A stretch of 64,000 nucleotides of DNA from Pseudomonadota bacterium. GTDB lineage: Bacteria; Pseudomonadota; Alphaproteobacteria; Rhodobacterales; Rhodobacteraceae. The notes beneath the pieces were generated by a model that saw only the letters and a program-made list of their open reading frames with translations, was not told the DNA's origin and did no database searches. Positions within the stretch are counted from its first letter, which is position 1, and every line of letters begins with the position of its first letter. The position numbers were made by a program, and so were the translations under genes. Below are positions 27,345-36,555 of this stretch, piece by piece. The stretch lies in contig JAJXZX010000009.1 of the NCBI GenBank assembly GCA_021779835.1, forward strand, positions 59,617 to 123,616, read 5' to 3'.

Positions 27345-28760
27345 TTAGGGAAGGATGCGCTGCACCCAACGGACGATCCGCTTGACCATAGAACTATCAA
27401 AGAGTTTGGGAGAAAAATAGGCTCCTGCCGCTCGTTTGGAAATCTCGCCATAGGTTGGGTAGGGTAGGATCGTTGCGGCGATGGCGGTCATCCTTAGGTG
27501 GTTGGCAATTGCCAGCGCCCAAAGGCCGATCATTTCGCCCGCTTGCGTGCCGACGATGCCGACGCCGATAGGGCGACCGCGAAGCACCATCACTTTGATC
27601 AGGCCCTGCGTCCGGCCCTCAGCGATAGCGCGATCGGACTCGGCAAAGGGGAAGCGGACGACCTGCAATTGGTCGCCGTATAGCGCGCGCGCCTCGGCCT
27701 CCGTCAGGCCGACCTGCGCGAGTTCGGGGTCGGTGTAGGTGGCGCGGGGAACGTGGTCGGTGCGAACCTTGGCTGGTAGCCCCAGCATCGCCTCGCGGAT
27801 CACGATCCCCGCGTGATACCCCGCAACATGGGTGAATTGCAGGCGCGTGGCGACATCGCCCACGGCATAAACGCGCCGATTGCTGGTTCGCAAATGCGCA
27901 TCGACGCGGATCAGCCCATTTTCCGTATCGATCCCTGCGGCAGACAGGTTCAGCCGTTCAATATTGGCACGACGTCCGATGGCCACCAGAAGGTGCGAAC
28001 CCGTCACCTCACGCCCATCCTTCAGCACGACCGTGATCGCGCCAGTGTGACCACGCACCGCGCTTGCCTCGGCATGTTCGAGAATTTCAACGCCCTCAGC
28101 CCTCAGCGCGCCCATCGCCACGGCAGAGAGTTCAGGGTCTTCACGGCCAAGCGCCGCAGCGGCCTCGATCACCGTTACGGCACATCCGAGGCGACGGTGC
28201 GCCTGCGCCATCTCGATGCCAATGGGGCCACCGCCGATGATCAGAAGGTGGTCGGGTCGGACACGCAGATCAAAGATCGTTTCGTTGGTAAGATAGGGCA
28301 CGCTGTCGAGCCCCGGAACCGCTGGCACGAAGGGGCGCGAGCCGGTGGCGATGACAAAACGGCGCGCGGTAATCGTGGTGCCTCCTGCTTCGACCGCGGT
28401 GGCAGAAAGGAAGCGGGCATAGGCACGGATCACCCTCACCCCCAGCCGGGAGAAGCGATCCTCGCTATCGTTCGGCTCGATTGTGGCGATGGCGCGGGCG
28501 ACATGCTCCATGGCGGCATTGTAGTCGATGCTGGCCGTTGCGCTGACCCCGAACGCGGCACCTGCGCTTGCGGCATGCGCCGCCTTTCCGGCCGCCAGAA
28601 GTGCCTTTGATGGCACGCAGCCGTAGTTGAGGCAATCGCCACCCATCTTGTGGCCCTCAACAAGCACCACGGACGCGCCCATCTGAACCGCCCCCGCCGC
28701 GACGGAGAGGCCGCCAGACCCCGCCCCGATAACGCAAAGATCGACTTTTAGCCGCGTCAT
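27345..28760 (-). CDS. FAD/NAD disulfide oxidoreductase (mercuric reductase/lipoamide dehydrogenase-like)
   Basis: A 471-residue member of the pyridine nucleotide-disulfide oxidoreductase class I family. GAGSGG lies at 12-17, the redox-active pair is Cys43/Cys48 in GDCLNYGCVPSK, and the NAD-binding GGGPIGIEMAQAHRRLG follows. The C-terminal segment ILPYPTYGEISKRAAG departs from the HxHPTxxE active site of lipoamide dehydrogenase, so a different substrate is likely. It overlaps the TVP38 gene by ATGA. No mer genes adjoin, so mercury is not assumed. Confidence 0.85.
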   Translation of the reverse strand: MTRLKVDLCVIGAGSGGLSVAAGAVQMGASVVLVEGHKMGGDCLNYGCVPSKALLAAGKAAHAASAGAAFGVSATASIDYNAAMEHVARAIATIEPNDSEDRFSRLGVRVIRAYARFLSATAVEAGGTTITARRFVIATGSRPFVPAVPGLDSVPYLTNETIFDLRVRPDHLLIIGGGPIGIEMAQAHRRLGCAVTVIEAAAALGREDPELSAVAMGALRAEGVEILEHAEASAVRGHTGAITVVLKDGREVTGSHLLVAIGRRANIERLNLSAAGIDTENGLIRVDAHLRTSNRRVYAVGDVATRLQFTHVAGYHAGIVIREAMLGLPAKVRTDHVPRATYTDPELAQVGLTEAEARALYGDQLQVVRFPFAESDRAIAEGRTQGLIKVMVLRGRPIGVGIVGTQAGEMIGLWALAIANHLRMTAIAATILPYPTYGEISKRAAGAYFSPKLFDSSMVKRIVRWVQRILP

Positions 28761-29482
28761 CCCCGCCCCCTTCGCCGCTGTAACGCCTTTATCATCACCG
28801 GCATCAGCGCGAGCGCCGCAAGGATCAAAAGCGGGATCAGCACGGCCGGGCGAAAAATAATTCCCATATCCGGCATGCCGCCATTTTCGATCACCATATC
28901 CAGGCCAGCACCGACCCAGGTGTAGATCAAGGCGCCCGGGATGATGCCGAAGAACGTCGTCAGCACAAAGCGGCGCAGGCTGACCCCGACGAGGGCGGGA
29001 ATAATGTTGGCCACAAAAAAGGGCACAGCGGGAACCAGACGCATGACAAACAGAAACGACAGCTCGTTGTCGCGGATGCCATCGTGCAGACGCTTGGCGG
29101 CACCTTCGCTCGCGTCGAAACGGGCGGAAAGGCGGTCTCCGAGCCCGGCTCGGGCGGCAATGAAAAGAAGCGTCGCCCCAATCGTGGCGCCCGTGACGTT
29201 AAAGATCACGCCCGGAAACAGATTGAAAAGAAAACCCCCGGTTAACGTGGCGATTGTCGCCCCGGGCAGCGAGAAGGCGACGATGGTGATGTAGGCGATA
29301 AGGAATATCAGCACCGAAAGTCCATAATGCGCAGCGCAGAACGCCATCAGCACGTCACGGTGCGCCTTAAGCGCATCGAAGGTCACCACATTGCGCAGCG
29401 TAAATGCACCGAGTGCCGCAGCAATCACAATCACAACAAGCGGCAGGCGACGGACAAGGCCTGACCTCGATCTGAAAATCAT
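28757..29482 (-). CDS. TVP38/TMEM64-family (DedA-like) membrane protein
   Basis: A 241-residue polytopic membrane protein with about five to six helices. The conserved segments ATIATLTGGFLFNLFPGVIFNVTGATIGATLLF and MRLVPAVPFFVANIIPALVGVSLRRF identify the VTT/DedA-like domain. The start at 29482 is supported by AAGGA ten bases upstream. It overlaps the disulfide oxidoreductase gene, and the two families also occur fused in other bacteria, which suggests they act together. Divergent from rpmH. Confidence 0.85.
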   Translation of the reverse strand: MIFRSRSGLVRRLPLVVIVIAAALGAFTLRNVVTFDALKAHRDVLMAFCAAHYGLSVLIFLIAYITIVAFSLPGATIATLTGGFLFNLFPGVIFNVTGATIGATLLFIAARAGLGDRLSARFDASEGAAKRLHDGIRDNELSFLFVMRLVPAVPFFVANIIPALVGVSLRRFVLTTFFGIIPGALIYTWVGAGLDMVIENGGMPDMGIIFRPAVLIPLLILAALALMPVMIKALQRRRGRG

Positions 29483-29670
29483 TGCGGCAGCGTCCTTCGG
29501 GCATCGGGCCCACCACATCGGGTGAGCGGCTCTCTCACAACATGCGGTCATTCGAAGGGGAAGGGTAGCCTGATCACATGCGGTTGATAAGCGGCGGCAG
29601 ATTTCGGGCGTTGCCGACCGATTGTGCCAAGGCCGATGCGGAAATGTTTCAGAAATCCCCAGCGCCTGAA

Positions 29671-29699
29671 TTGACTTGGGGGGCGAGCCTGCGTAAAGG
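29671..29699 (+). promoter_or_regulatory. Candidate promoter of rpmH-rnpA
   Basis: TTGACT (29671-29676), 17 bases, then TAAAGG (29694-29699). A second candidate -10, TATAAC, occurs about 50 bases later with no good -35. Either would place the start about 20-70 bases before rpmH at 29770. Confidence 0.4.
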
Positions 29700-29769
29700 A
29701 CGGGCTTCGAACTTGCGCGGCCTTCGAATCCATCGGATTTGGGCTGCTATAACTTTGACGGAGCCCGCG

Positions 29770-29904
29770 ATGAAACGCACTTTTCAACCTTCGAACCTCG
29801 TCCGTGCGCGTCGCCACGGTTTCCGCTCTCGTATGGCGACTGTCGGCGGCCGCAAGGTGCTGAACGCCCGTCGTGCGCGCGGCCGGAAAAAACTCTCGGC
29901 CTAA
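29770..29904 (+). CDS. rpmH: 50S ribosomal protein L34
   Basis: Small basic ribosomal protein of 44 residues, [21 protein letters not shown] and so on, the standard L34 sequence and length. It is followed 24 bases later by rnpA, as in most bacteria. The frame is open upstream, but the canonical MKRTFQPS start at 29770 is clear. Confidence 0.96.
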   Translation: MKRTFQPSNLVRARRHGFRSRMATVGGRKVLNARRARGRKKLSA

Positions 29905-29928
29905 GGCCGGGATTTAGGGTCCAAGACC

Positions 29929-30381
29929 ATGACACCGCCGGAGGATCCCGTGGCAGGCGCAAGCGCCAGCGCCGCGAATATCCTCGCGGCGGTTTTGTCA
30001 TGTCCGACTGTGATTGCCAAGCGGGCTGATTTCCTGCGGGCGGCGCAGGCACGGCGGCAAGGAACACCAGGGTTCCTGTTGCAGGCACGACGGCGCAATG
30101 ACGATGAGGCGGCGACGGGCATCCGCATTGGCTACACCTGCTCCAAGAAAGTTGGCAACGCGGTCGCGCGGAACCGTGCCAAGCGGCGGCTGCGCGAAAT
30201 CGCCCGTGCGGTGTTGCCGCAAGATGGGCGCGCCGGGTGGGATTATGTGCTGGTCGGGCGCGCTCAGGTGACGGCAGAGCGGACCTTTGCCCTGATGCTT
30301 ACCGAACTTTCTGCCGCCCTGCGTCAGGTGCATGACGACCGGCCGCGCCCGCCTCCCAAGGAGCGGGGACCGCGCAAATGA
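29929..30381 (+). CDS. rnpA: Ribonuclease P protein component
   Basis: Protein subunit of RNase P, which helps the catalytic RNA bind pre-tRNA. The 150 residues include the signature [20 protein letters not shown]. The N-terminus is about 20-30 residues longer than in enterobacteria (Ala-rich, [22 protein letters not shown]), and the tail is Pro/Arg-rich. It follows rpmH and overlaps yidD by ATGA at 30378. Confidence 0.93.
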   Translation: MTPPEDPVAGASASAANILAAVLSCPTVIAKRADFLRAAQARRQGTPGFLLQARRRNDDEAATGIRIGYTCSKKVGNAVARNRAKRRLREIARAVLPQDGRAGWDYVLVGRAQVTAERTFALMLTELSAALRQVHDDRPRPPPKERGPRK

Positions 30382-30629
30382 CGCCCCTCGCCCGTGTCTT
30401 TGCCCTGCCGGTGCGCGCCTATCGTCTGGTGCTCAGCCCATGGGTCGGACACGGCTGCAGGTTTCAGCCGACCTGCTCTGCCTATGCTCTGGAATCGCTG
30501 GAGAAGCACGGCGCGCTGAAAGGCGGCTGGCTGGCGTTATATCGTATCCTGCGCTGCAATCCGTGGGGCGGAAGTGGCTATGACCCGGTGCCGGGTTGCG
30601 ACCCGGACCACGACCACAATCATAGCTGA
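30378..30629 (+). CDS. yidD: Membrane protein insertion efficiency factor YidD
   Basis: Small 83-residue membrane-associated protein that aids insertion by YidC. The hallmark [46 protein letters not shown] is intact. The His/Asp-rich tail (DPDHDHNHS) is typical. It overlaps rnpA, matching the conserved rpmH-rnpA-yidD order; yidC lies 2.7 kb further on. Confidence 0.95.
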   Translation: MTPLARVFALPVRAYRLVLSPWVGHGCRFQPTCSAYALESLEKHGALKGGWLALYRILRCNPWGGSGYDPVPGCDPDHDHNHS

Positions 30630-30689
30630 TCCGCTAGGCAGGATCGCATCCTTCTGGCATAAAGCGGCATCCCCCCGCGCGAGATCGCT

Positions 30690-31571
30690 ATGCTGGACGA
30701 TTCTGACGAAATTCACCCGCTTTTTCATGGCGCTCCACACTCGACAGAGTTCCGCAAGCTGCGCAAACGGATCGTGCGCGACGTGCGCGAGGCGATCGAG
30801 ACCTATGGCATGATCGAACGCGGCGCGCGGTGGCTCGTGTGCCTGTCCGGCGGCAAGGACAGCTACACTTTGCTGGCCATTTTGCACGAATTGAAATGGC
30901 GCGGGCTGTTGCCGGTCGATCTGTTGGCCTGCAATCTGGATCAGGGGCAGCCCGGGTTTCCGGCGACCGTTTTGCCTGAATTTCTGTCGAAGATGGGGGT
31001 CAAACACCGAATCGAATATCAGGACACATATTCCATCGTGATGGACAAGGTTCCAGCCGGGCGCACCTATTGTGCCCTCTGTTCTCGCCTGCGACGCGGC
31101 AATCTTTACCGGATAGCGCGCGAGGAAGGCTGTTCGGCTGTCGTGCTGGGCCACCATCGCGATGACATTCTAGAGACATTTTTCATGAACCTCTTTCATG
31201 GTGGACGTTTGGCAACGATGCCACCAAAGCTGGTGAATGAAGAGGGCGACCTGTTCGTCTATCGCCCCCTCGCCTTTGTGGCCGAGGCCGACTGCGCCAA
31301 TTTTGCCCGCGCGATGGCCTATCCGATTATCCCGTGCGACCTATGTGGCTCGCAGGACAGGCTGCAACGTCAACAGGTCAAACAGATCCTTGATAGCTGG
31401 GAGGCGCGTAGCCCTGGTCGGCGCCAAATCATGTTACGCGCGCTAATGAATACGCGGCCGTCCCACCTGCTTGACCCGTCCCTGTTCGACTTTGCCGGCC
31501 TGACGCGCGGAGAAGCACCGGCAAGCGGGGCATTTGAAGTAAATCCCCCACAACTAATGGCCCGCGATTAA
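30690..31571 (+). CDS. ttcA: tRNA 2-thiocytidine(32) synthetase TtcA
   Basis: ATP-dependent thiolase that converts C32 of certain tRNAs to 2-thiocytidine with a [4Fe-4S] cluster. The 293-residue product has the PP-loop SGGKDS at 53-58, and cluster-ligand pairs C128xxC131 and C216xxC219, matching the TtcA group I pattern (the third Cys of the cluster is among these). It is inserted between yidD and the EAL gene. Confidence 0.93.
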   Translation: MLDDSDEIHPLFHGAPHSTEFRKLRKRIVRDVREAIETYGMIERGARWLVCLSGGKDSYTLLAILHELKWRGLLPVDLLACNLDQGQPGFPATVLPEFLSKMGVKHRIEYQDTYSIVMDKVPAGRTYCALCSRLRRGNLYRIAREEGCSAVVLGHHRDDILETFFMNLFHGGRLATMPPKLVNEEGDLFVYRPLAFVAEADCANFARAMAYPIIPCDLCGSQDRLQRQQVKQILDSWEARSPGRRQIMLRALMNTRPSHLLDPSLFDFAGLTRGEAPASGAFEVNPPQLMARD

Positions 31572-31652
31572 CAATGCGATCAGGCTGTTTGCCTAGCCTC
31601 TGACGCGACCGGGGCAGTGAGGGACTGACTTCGGTTGAATTGGGGGTGGATC

Positions 31653-33197
31653 ATGCCGGGTGTTTCCGGAGCGAAAATTATTGGCGGGATTCAACAGGTC
31701 GCCCGTCAACTCAGAAGGCCCGAAAACCTTGCCTTTCTGCCGGCGCTGACGCTGGCAGCGTTTTGGTTGGGTGGCGAGCAGATGTTGATCATGACGGCGC
31801 TGGGGCTGCCACTGGTGTTTCTGATGTTGGGCGCGTTTCACACCAACTCGGCAGGTCCACGCGCGGTACAAGCCCCGTCAGGCGTTGTTCAGCGGGCGGG
31901 GCTGGTCGATCAGATCGATGCTATCCTGGCCAGCAACGCGCGCGATGGGCGCTCGACCGCGTGCTTGGTGATCCATCTGGACGATATGCGCGATGCAATT
32001 GACATGCATGGCCACGCGGCCCACGCGGAAATCTTGCAGCGCACGTCGGACCGGCTTCGTGGGGCATTGCGCGAAATCGACACCTTTGCACGGTTGGAGG
32101 GGGACAGTTTTGCCGTAGCCCTTGGCGCGGTACGGCAGGCGGATCTTGAAAGCATCCTTCAACTGGCGGCGCGTCTGCAGGCGGTGGTGAGTGCACCGAT
32201 CAGTCTGAACGCTGTCAGCATCTATATCAGCGCGTCAGTCGGGTTCTGCCTTGCTTCGCGGGTGCCGGAGGCAACTGGGGCCGCCTTTCTTGAGGCGGCA
32301 GAGATCGCGGCGGACGACGCTCAGCAAAACGGACCCAGCGGCATTCGCGCGTTTTCGGCAGAAATGCAACGGCTGCGGACCGATCGCACCGAACTGCGCG
32401 CAGACCTGCAAACGGCGCTGGATCAGGGGCAGATCGTGCCGTTTTTCCAGCCACAAGTTGCTACCCTTAGCGGAGAGATCACTGGTTTCGAAGCCTTGGC
32501 GCGCTGGCAGCATCCAAAGCGAGGTCTGATCCCGCCCGCGGAATTTATTCCGCTGATTGAACAAGCCGGCCTGTCGGAACGTCTGGGTGAAGTGATCCTG
32601 AACAAGTCGCTAACTGCATTGGCAAACTGGGATGCCGCCGGCCTTCGGGTTCCGACCGTGGCCGTCAACTTCTCGCATGAGCAGTTGCGCAACCTGCGTC
32701 TGGCAGAGGCGCTGAAGTGGGAGCTGGACCGTTTCGATTTGACACCAGAGCGTTTGACGGTCGAGATACTGGAGACCGTCGTCGCAGAAACGGACAACGA
32801 TGTGATCGTCCATAACATCGCGGCGTTGTCGCGGCTTGGGTGTGGGCTCGATCTGGATGATTTTGGCACCGGCCACGCCTCCATCGCAAATATCCGCCGC
32901 TTTTCCGTGCGCCGGATCAAGATCGACCGGTCCTTCATTACGCATGTTGACGCCGACACCGGACAGCAGCGTATGGTGTCAGCGATACTGTCAATGGCGA
33001 CGCAGCTAGGGTTGGAAACGCTCGCGGAGGGTGTCGAGACGATTGAAGAACATGCAACACTGGCGCAACTGGAATGCGGGCATATTCAGGGCTTCGGCAT
33101 TGCCCGCCCCATGGACTTCGAGACCAGTACCACCTGGATCCGAAACTATCGCGAAAAGTTGACATCGGTCCCCAGGATCGGGCGCCATGCGGTCTAA
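31653..33197 (+). CDS. EAL-domain c-di-GMP phosphodiesterase with degenerate GGDEF
   Basis: A 514-residue protein with two N-terminal hydrophobic stretches (about 25-60), a GGDEF-like domain (about 70-235) and a C-terminal EAL domain. The GGDEF site reads RLEGDSF (147-153), so diguanylate cyclase activity is unlikely. The EAL domain keeps E280 in EALARW, DDFGTG, KIDRSF and EGVET, so it is probably active against c-di-GMP. The ATG at 31653 has GGGGGTGGA just upstream, and a TTG six codons earlier is ignored. It lies between ttcA and yidC. Confidence 0.88.
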   Translation: MPGVSGAKIIGGIQQVARQLRRPENLAFLPALTLAAFWLGGEQMLIMTALGLPLVFLMLGAFHTNSAGPRAVQAPSGVVQRAGLVDQIDAILASNARDGRSTACLVIHLDDMRDAIDMHGHAAHAEILQRTSDRLRGALREIDTFARLEGDSFAVALGAVRQADLESILQLAARLQAVVSAPISLNAVSIYISASVGFCLASRVPEATGAAFLEAAEIAADDAQQNGPSGIRAFSAEMQRLRTDRTELRADLQTALDQGQIVPFFQPQVATLSGEITGFEALARWQHPKRGLIPPAEFIPLIEQAGLSERLGEVILNKSLTALANWDAAGLRVPTVAVNFSHEQLRNLRLAEALKWELDRFDLTPERLTVEILETVVAETDNDVIVHNIAALSRLGCGLDLDDFGTGHASIANIRRFSVRRIKIDRSFITHVDADTGQQRMVSAILSMATQLGLETLAEGVETIEEHATLAQLECGHIQGFGIARPMDFETSTTWIRNYREKLTSVPRIGRHAV

Positions 33198-33211
33198 CAT
33201 CGGGTTGCGCG

Positions 33212-33252
33212 CATCGCAGCATGGTTCATTCCGTGCTGCGATGTCGCTTTTC
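33212..33252 (+). terminator. Intrinsic terminator after the EAL gene
   Basis: CATCGCAGCA (33212-33221) pairs perfectly with TGCTGCGATG (33234-33243) across a 12-base loop, then TCGCTTTTC. It lies 15 bases after the stop and before yidC, so yidC probably has its own promoter. Confidence 0.6.
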
Positions 33253-33329
33253 GGCAAAACCGCTTGACCTTTCCGCCCCCAGTCTGTTGAACCACGGCTG
33301 ACCTCGGACAGGATAGGTGGTGGTCCCAT

Positions 33330-35144
33330 ATGGACGATCAGAACAAGAATCTAATTCTCGCGACTGTGCTCAGCTCGCTCGTCATCCTTGCCTGGTTCTG
33401 GATGTTTCCGCCGGCTGACACGCCAGTGGACGCAAATGCGCCACAACCCGTTGCAACGGCGACGACCAACGCTCCGGCTGCCGTCCCGACGCCAACTCAA
33501 ACCGCGGCGACAGGAAGTGCCACCGCCGTCGAGCCGACGGCCGCCGCGGCAAACCTGCCACGGATTACGATTGACACTCCTCGTGTCAGCGGGTCGATTT
33601 CGGTGCAGGGCGGACGCATCGACGATTTGCTGCTGAAAGGCTATCCCGAGACCCTGGCCAAAGATTCTCCGAAAGTGCGGCTTTTGTCGCCCGTCGGCGA
33701 GCCTAATGCCTACTACGCAGTCTACGGCTGGGCACCTGGCGGATCGCTTTCATATACGGATGTCCCCGGTGCAAACACGATCTGGACCGCACCCGCCGGA
33801 GCCAAGCTAACCCCGGAAACGCCAGTGACCCTGACGTGGGACAACGGCAAGGGCCTCGTGTTCACGCGGACTTTGTCGATCGACAAAAACTACATGTTCA
33901 CAGTCAAGCAATCGGTCCAAAACAACGGGACAGCGGCGGTGACGCTGGCGCCTTACGGTATGGTTGTGCGCCATGGTAAACCAACGGCGCCCAGCACTTA
34001 TATCCTGCACGAAGGCGTCGTGCAGATGGCGGACGGCAAGCTGACAGAGTTGAAATACGCCGCCATGACCAAGCTTGACGCCGTTGCCCGCGAGGGTGGC
34101 CCTGCTGAGGTCGTCGATGTAGCCAAGTCTGGTTGGATCGGTTTCACAGACAAAAACTGGATGACAACGTTAATCCCGGACGCGGGCGCCCCCTTCACCG
34201 AGGTCGCGAAATACACGGCGTCGAGTGACATCTATCAAACCGAAGCGCGCGAACCGGCTATGACGGTGGCGCCCGGCGCTAGCGGGGGCGTCAGTTCCCA
34301 GCTTTTCGCCGGTGCCAAGGAATACGACACGATCCGCAACTATCAGAATGTGGACCACATCGACCGCTTCATCGATTCGATCGACTGGGGTTGGTTCTTC
34401 TTCTTCACCAAGCCGATCTATTGGCTGCTCCACAACCTCAACGTTCTGATCGGCAACATGGGGCTCGCGATCATTTGCTTGACGCTCACCATCAAGGCAA
34501 TCCTGTTCCCGCTGGCCTACAAATCCTACGTGTCGATGGCGCGGATGAAGGAATTGCAGCCGGAAATCGAAAAACTGAAAGAGAAGACCGGGGACGACAA
34601 AGCCAAGCTTCAGCGCGAAATGATGCTTTTGTACAAGGAAAAGAAGGTCAACCCAGCGGCGGGCTGCTTGCCGATGTTCTTCCAGATCCCGATCTTCTTT
34701 TCGCTCTACAAGGTGATCTACGTCACCATCGAGCTGCGGCAGGCGCCCTTCTTCGGTTGGATCCGCGACCTTTCCGCACCCGATCCCTCGACCTGGATGA
34801 ACCTTTTCGGCCTGCTTCCCTGGGGTGCGCCGGCGGAAGGAACCCTGCTGGCCTCTGCCTCCCTTGGGCTGCTGCCATTGCTTCTGGGCATCACGATGTG
34901 GCTGCAACAGAAACTGAACCCGGCTCCGGCCGATCCCTCGCAAAAGATGATCTTTGCGTGGATGCCGTGGATCTTCATGTTCATGCTGGGGCATTTCGCG
35001 TCAGGTCTGGTGCTGTACTATATCACCAACAACAGCCTGACGTTTACCCAGCAGTACATCATCATGCGCCGCCATGGGCACAAGCCAGACATCTTTGGTA
35101 ACATCCTCTCGAGCTTCAAACGTGGGGAACCTGCGAAGAAATGA
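33330..35144 (+). CDS. yidC: Membrane protein insertase YidC
   Basis: Inserts proteins into the inner membrane, alone or with SecYEG. Of 604 residues, the N-terminal helix (about 6-22) is followed by a Pro/Ala/Thr-rich linker, the large periplasmic domain (about 75-345), and then the conserved 60K insertase domain with the KEKKVNPAAGCLPMFFQIPIFFSLYKVIYVTIELRQAPF segment and AP-rich cytoplasmic loops. Alphaproteobacterial length. It overlaps the MOSC gene by ATGA. Confidence 0.96.
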   Translation: MDDQNKNLILATVLSSLVILAWFWMFPPADTPVDANAPQPVATATTNAPAAVPTPTQTAATGSATAVEPTAAAANLPRITIDTPRVSGSISVQGGRIDDLLLKGYPETLAKDSPKVRLLSPVGEPNAYYAVYGWAPGGSLSYTDVPGANTIWTAPAGAKLTPETPVTLTWDNGKGLVFTRTLSIDKNYMFTVKQSVQNNGTAAVTLAPYGMVVRHGKPTAPSTYILHEGVVQMADGKLTELKYAAMTKLDAVAREGGPAEVVDVAKSGWIGFTDKNWMTTLIPDAGAPFTEVAKYTASSDIYQTEAREPAMTVAPGASGGVSSQLFAGAKEYDTIRNYQNVDHIDRFIDSIDWGWFFFFTKPIYWLLHNLNVLIGNMGLAIICLTLTIKAILFPLAYKSYVSMARMKELQPEIEKLKEKTGDDKAKLQREMMLLYKEKKVNPAAGCLPMFFQIPIFFSLYKVIYVTIELRQAPFFGWIRDLSAPDPSTWMNLFGLLPWGAPAEGTLLASASLGLLPLLLGITMWLQQKLNPAPADPSQKMIFAWMPWIFMFMLGHFASGLVLYYITNNSLTFTQQYIIMRRHGHKPDIFGNILSSFKRGEPAKK

Positions 35145-35902
35145 CCCTGACGCTGGCGCAAATTACCCGCCACCCGATCAAATCACACGGACGCGAAACG
35201 CTCGCGTCCGTTGTGCTTTCGGCGGGGCAGTGCATGCCTTGGGACCGGCATTGGGCGGTGACGCATGAACGCACGAAGTTCGACGCGGCGAACCCGGAAT
35301 GGGTTTCCTGCGTAAACTTCATGATCGGATCGAAGCTACCGGCGCTGATGGCAATCGACATGAGTTGGAACGAGGGCAGCGCCAGCCTGACCTTGCGCCA
35401 CCCGGCACGCCCCGATGTGACCTTCGCTCCGGACACCGCCGCGGGGCAGGCACTTTTTATCAACTGGGTGCGCCCGCTATGCACGCCCGACCATCCACCA
35501 GCACAAGCTTTGGTCTCGATTCCGGGCCGCGGCGTCACTGACACCGAGTATCCTTCGGTTTCGATCCTGAATACTGCGTCTAACGCCGATCTCGGGATGC
35601 GTATGGGGCTTGATTTGTCGCCAAACCGCTGGCGTGGAAACCTGTGGGTGGACGGCGCGCAAGCCTGGGCAGAGCAGGGCTGGATCGGGAAAGACATTCG
35701 AATCGGCGCCACCCTTCTGCACGTTGAAGAGCCTATAAAACGCTGCAAGGCGACCACGACCAACCCGGCCACGGGCCTACGCGATGCGGATACGCTGGCG
35801 GCATTGCGTGCCGCGTTTGACCATCAGAATTTCGGCGTTTATGCCCGAGTCGTCGAGGGCAGCGTCATCGCGCTTGGCGATAAGATTGAGGTGCTAGCAT
35901 GA
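35141..35902 (+). CDS. MOSC-domain protein
   Basis: A 253-residue protein with an N-terminal MOSC beta-barrel segment (LAQITRHPIKSHGRETLASVVL) and a C-terminal MOSC domain. The conserved Cys in KRCKATTTNPATGLRD is the sulfur-carrying residue in this family, which acts in molybdenum cofactor sulfuration or in reduction of N-hydroxylated compounds. It lies between yidC and engB with ATGA overlaps on both sides, so it is translated with them; a link in function is not obvious. Confidence 0.85.
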   Translation: MTLTLAQITRHPIKSHGRETLASVVLSAGQCMPWDRHWAVTHERTKFDAANPEWVSCVNFMIGSKLPALMAIDMSWNEGSASLTLRHPARPDVTFAPDTAAGQALFINWVRPLCTPDHPPAQALVSIPGRGVTDTEYPSVSILNTASNADLGMRMGLDLSPNRWRGNLWVDGAQAWAEQGWIGKDIRIGATLLHVEEPIKRCKATTTNPATGLRDADTLAALRAAFDHQNFGVYARVVEGSVIALGDKIEVLA

Positions 35903-36549
35903 ACCTTCCGTTCCCCTTAGTGGAAGACCCCTCGCCCGAGGCGCGCGAAAAGGGCCGCCTGTTGTTTGCTGGGCCGGTCGATTTCGTCAAAGGCGTTGTC
36001 GCGATGCAGGGTCTGCCGCCCGCTGACCGTATCGAGGTCTGCTTTGCGGGGCGCTCCAACGTTGGAAAATCAAGCCTCATCAACGCATTGACTGGACGTA
36101 AGGCTCTGGCGCGTGCGTCGAATACACCGGGCCGCACGCAAGAGATCAACTATTTTGCCGCGGGCACCGAGCTCTACCTCGTTGACCTGCCCGGTTATGG
36201 CTATGCGGAAGCACCCGTTTCCGTGGTTGAAAAGTGGCAACGCCTGCTAAAATCCTACCTGTCCGGCCGTCAGACCCTACGCCGCGCGTTCGTTCTGATC
36301 GACATGCGGCACGGCGTGAAATCGGTGGATGAGGAGATCATGGATCTGCTCGACCGCTCGGCCGTGACGTTTCAGGTGGTTATGACCAAGGCCGACAAGA
36401 TCCTGAAGGCAGAGCAGGACGCAATCCTGACGCAGGTGCGCGGCGCCCTGTCCAAACATCCGGCTGCTTACCCGGAAATCATCCTGACCTCTTCAGAGAA
36501 GGGCGAAGGGATCGAAGTGTTGCGCGCGATTGTCGCCGGGCTTGAATAG
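35899..36549 (+). CDS. engB: Ribosome biogenesis GTPase EngB (YsxC/YihA)
   Basis: A 216-residue small GTPase that assists large-subunit assembly. G1 GRSNVGKSSL, G3 DLPGYG and G4 TKAD are intact. A short N-terminal extension precedes G1. It is the last gene of yidC-MOSC-engB, overlapping the MOSC stop by ATGA. The convergent SDR gene ends 6 bases after this stop. Confidence 0.95.
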   Translation: MNLPFPLVEDPSPEAREKGRLLFAGPVDFVKGVVAMQGLPPADRIEVCFAGRSNVGKSSLINALTGRKALARASNTPGRTQEINYFAAGTELYLVDLPGYGYAEAPVSVVEKWQRLLKSYLSGRQTLRRAFVLIDMRHGVKSVDEEIMDLLDRSAVTFQVVMTKADKILKAEQDAILTQVRGALSKHPAAYPEIILTSSEKGEGIEVLRAIVAGLE

Positions 36550-36555
36550 CCGACA

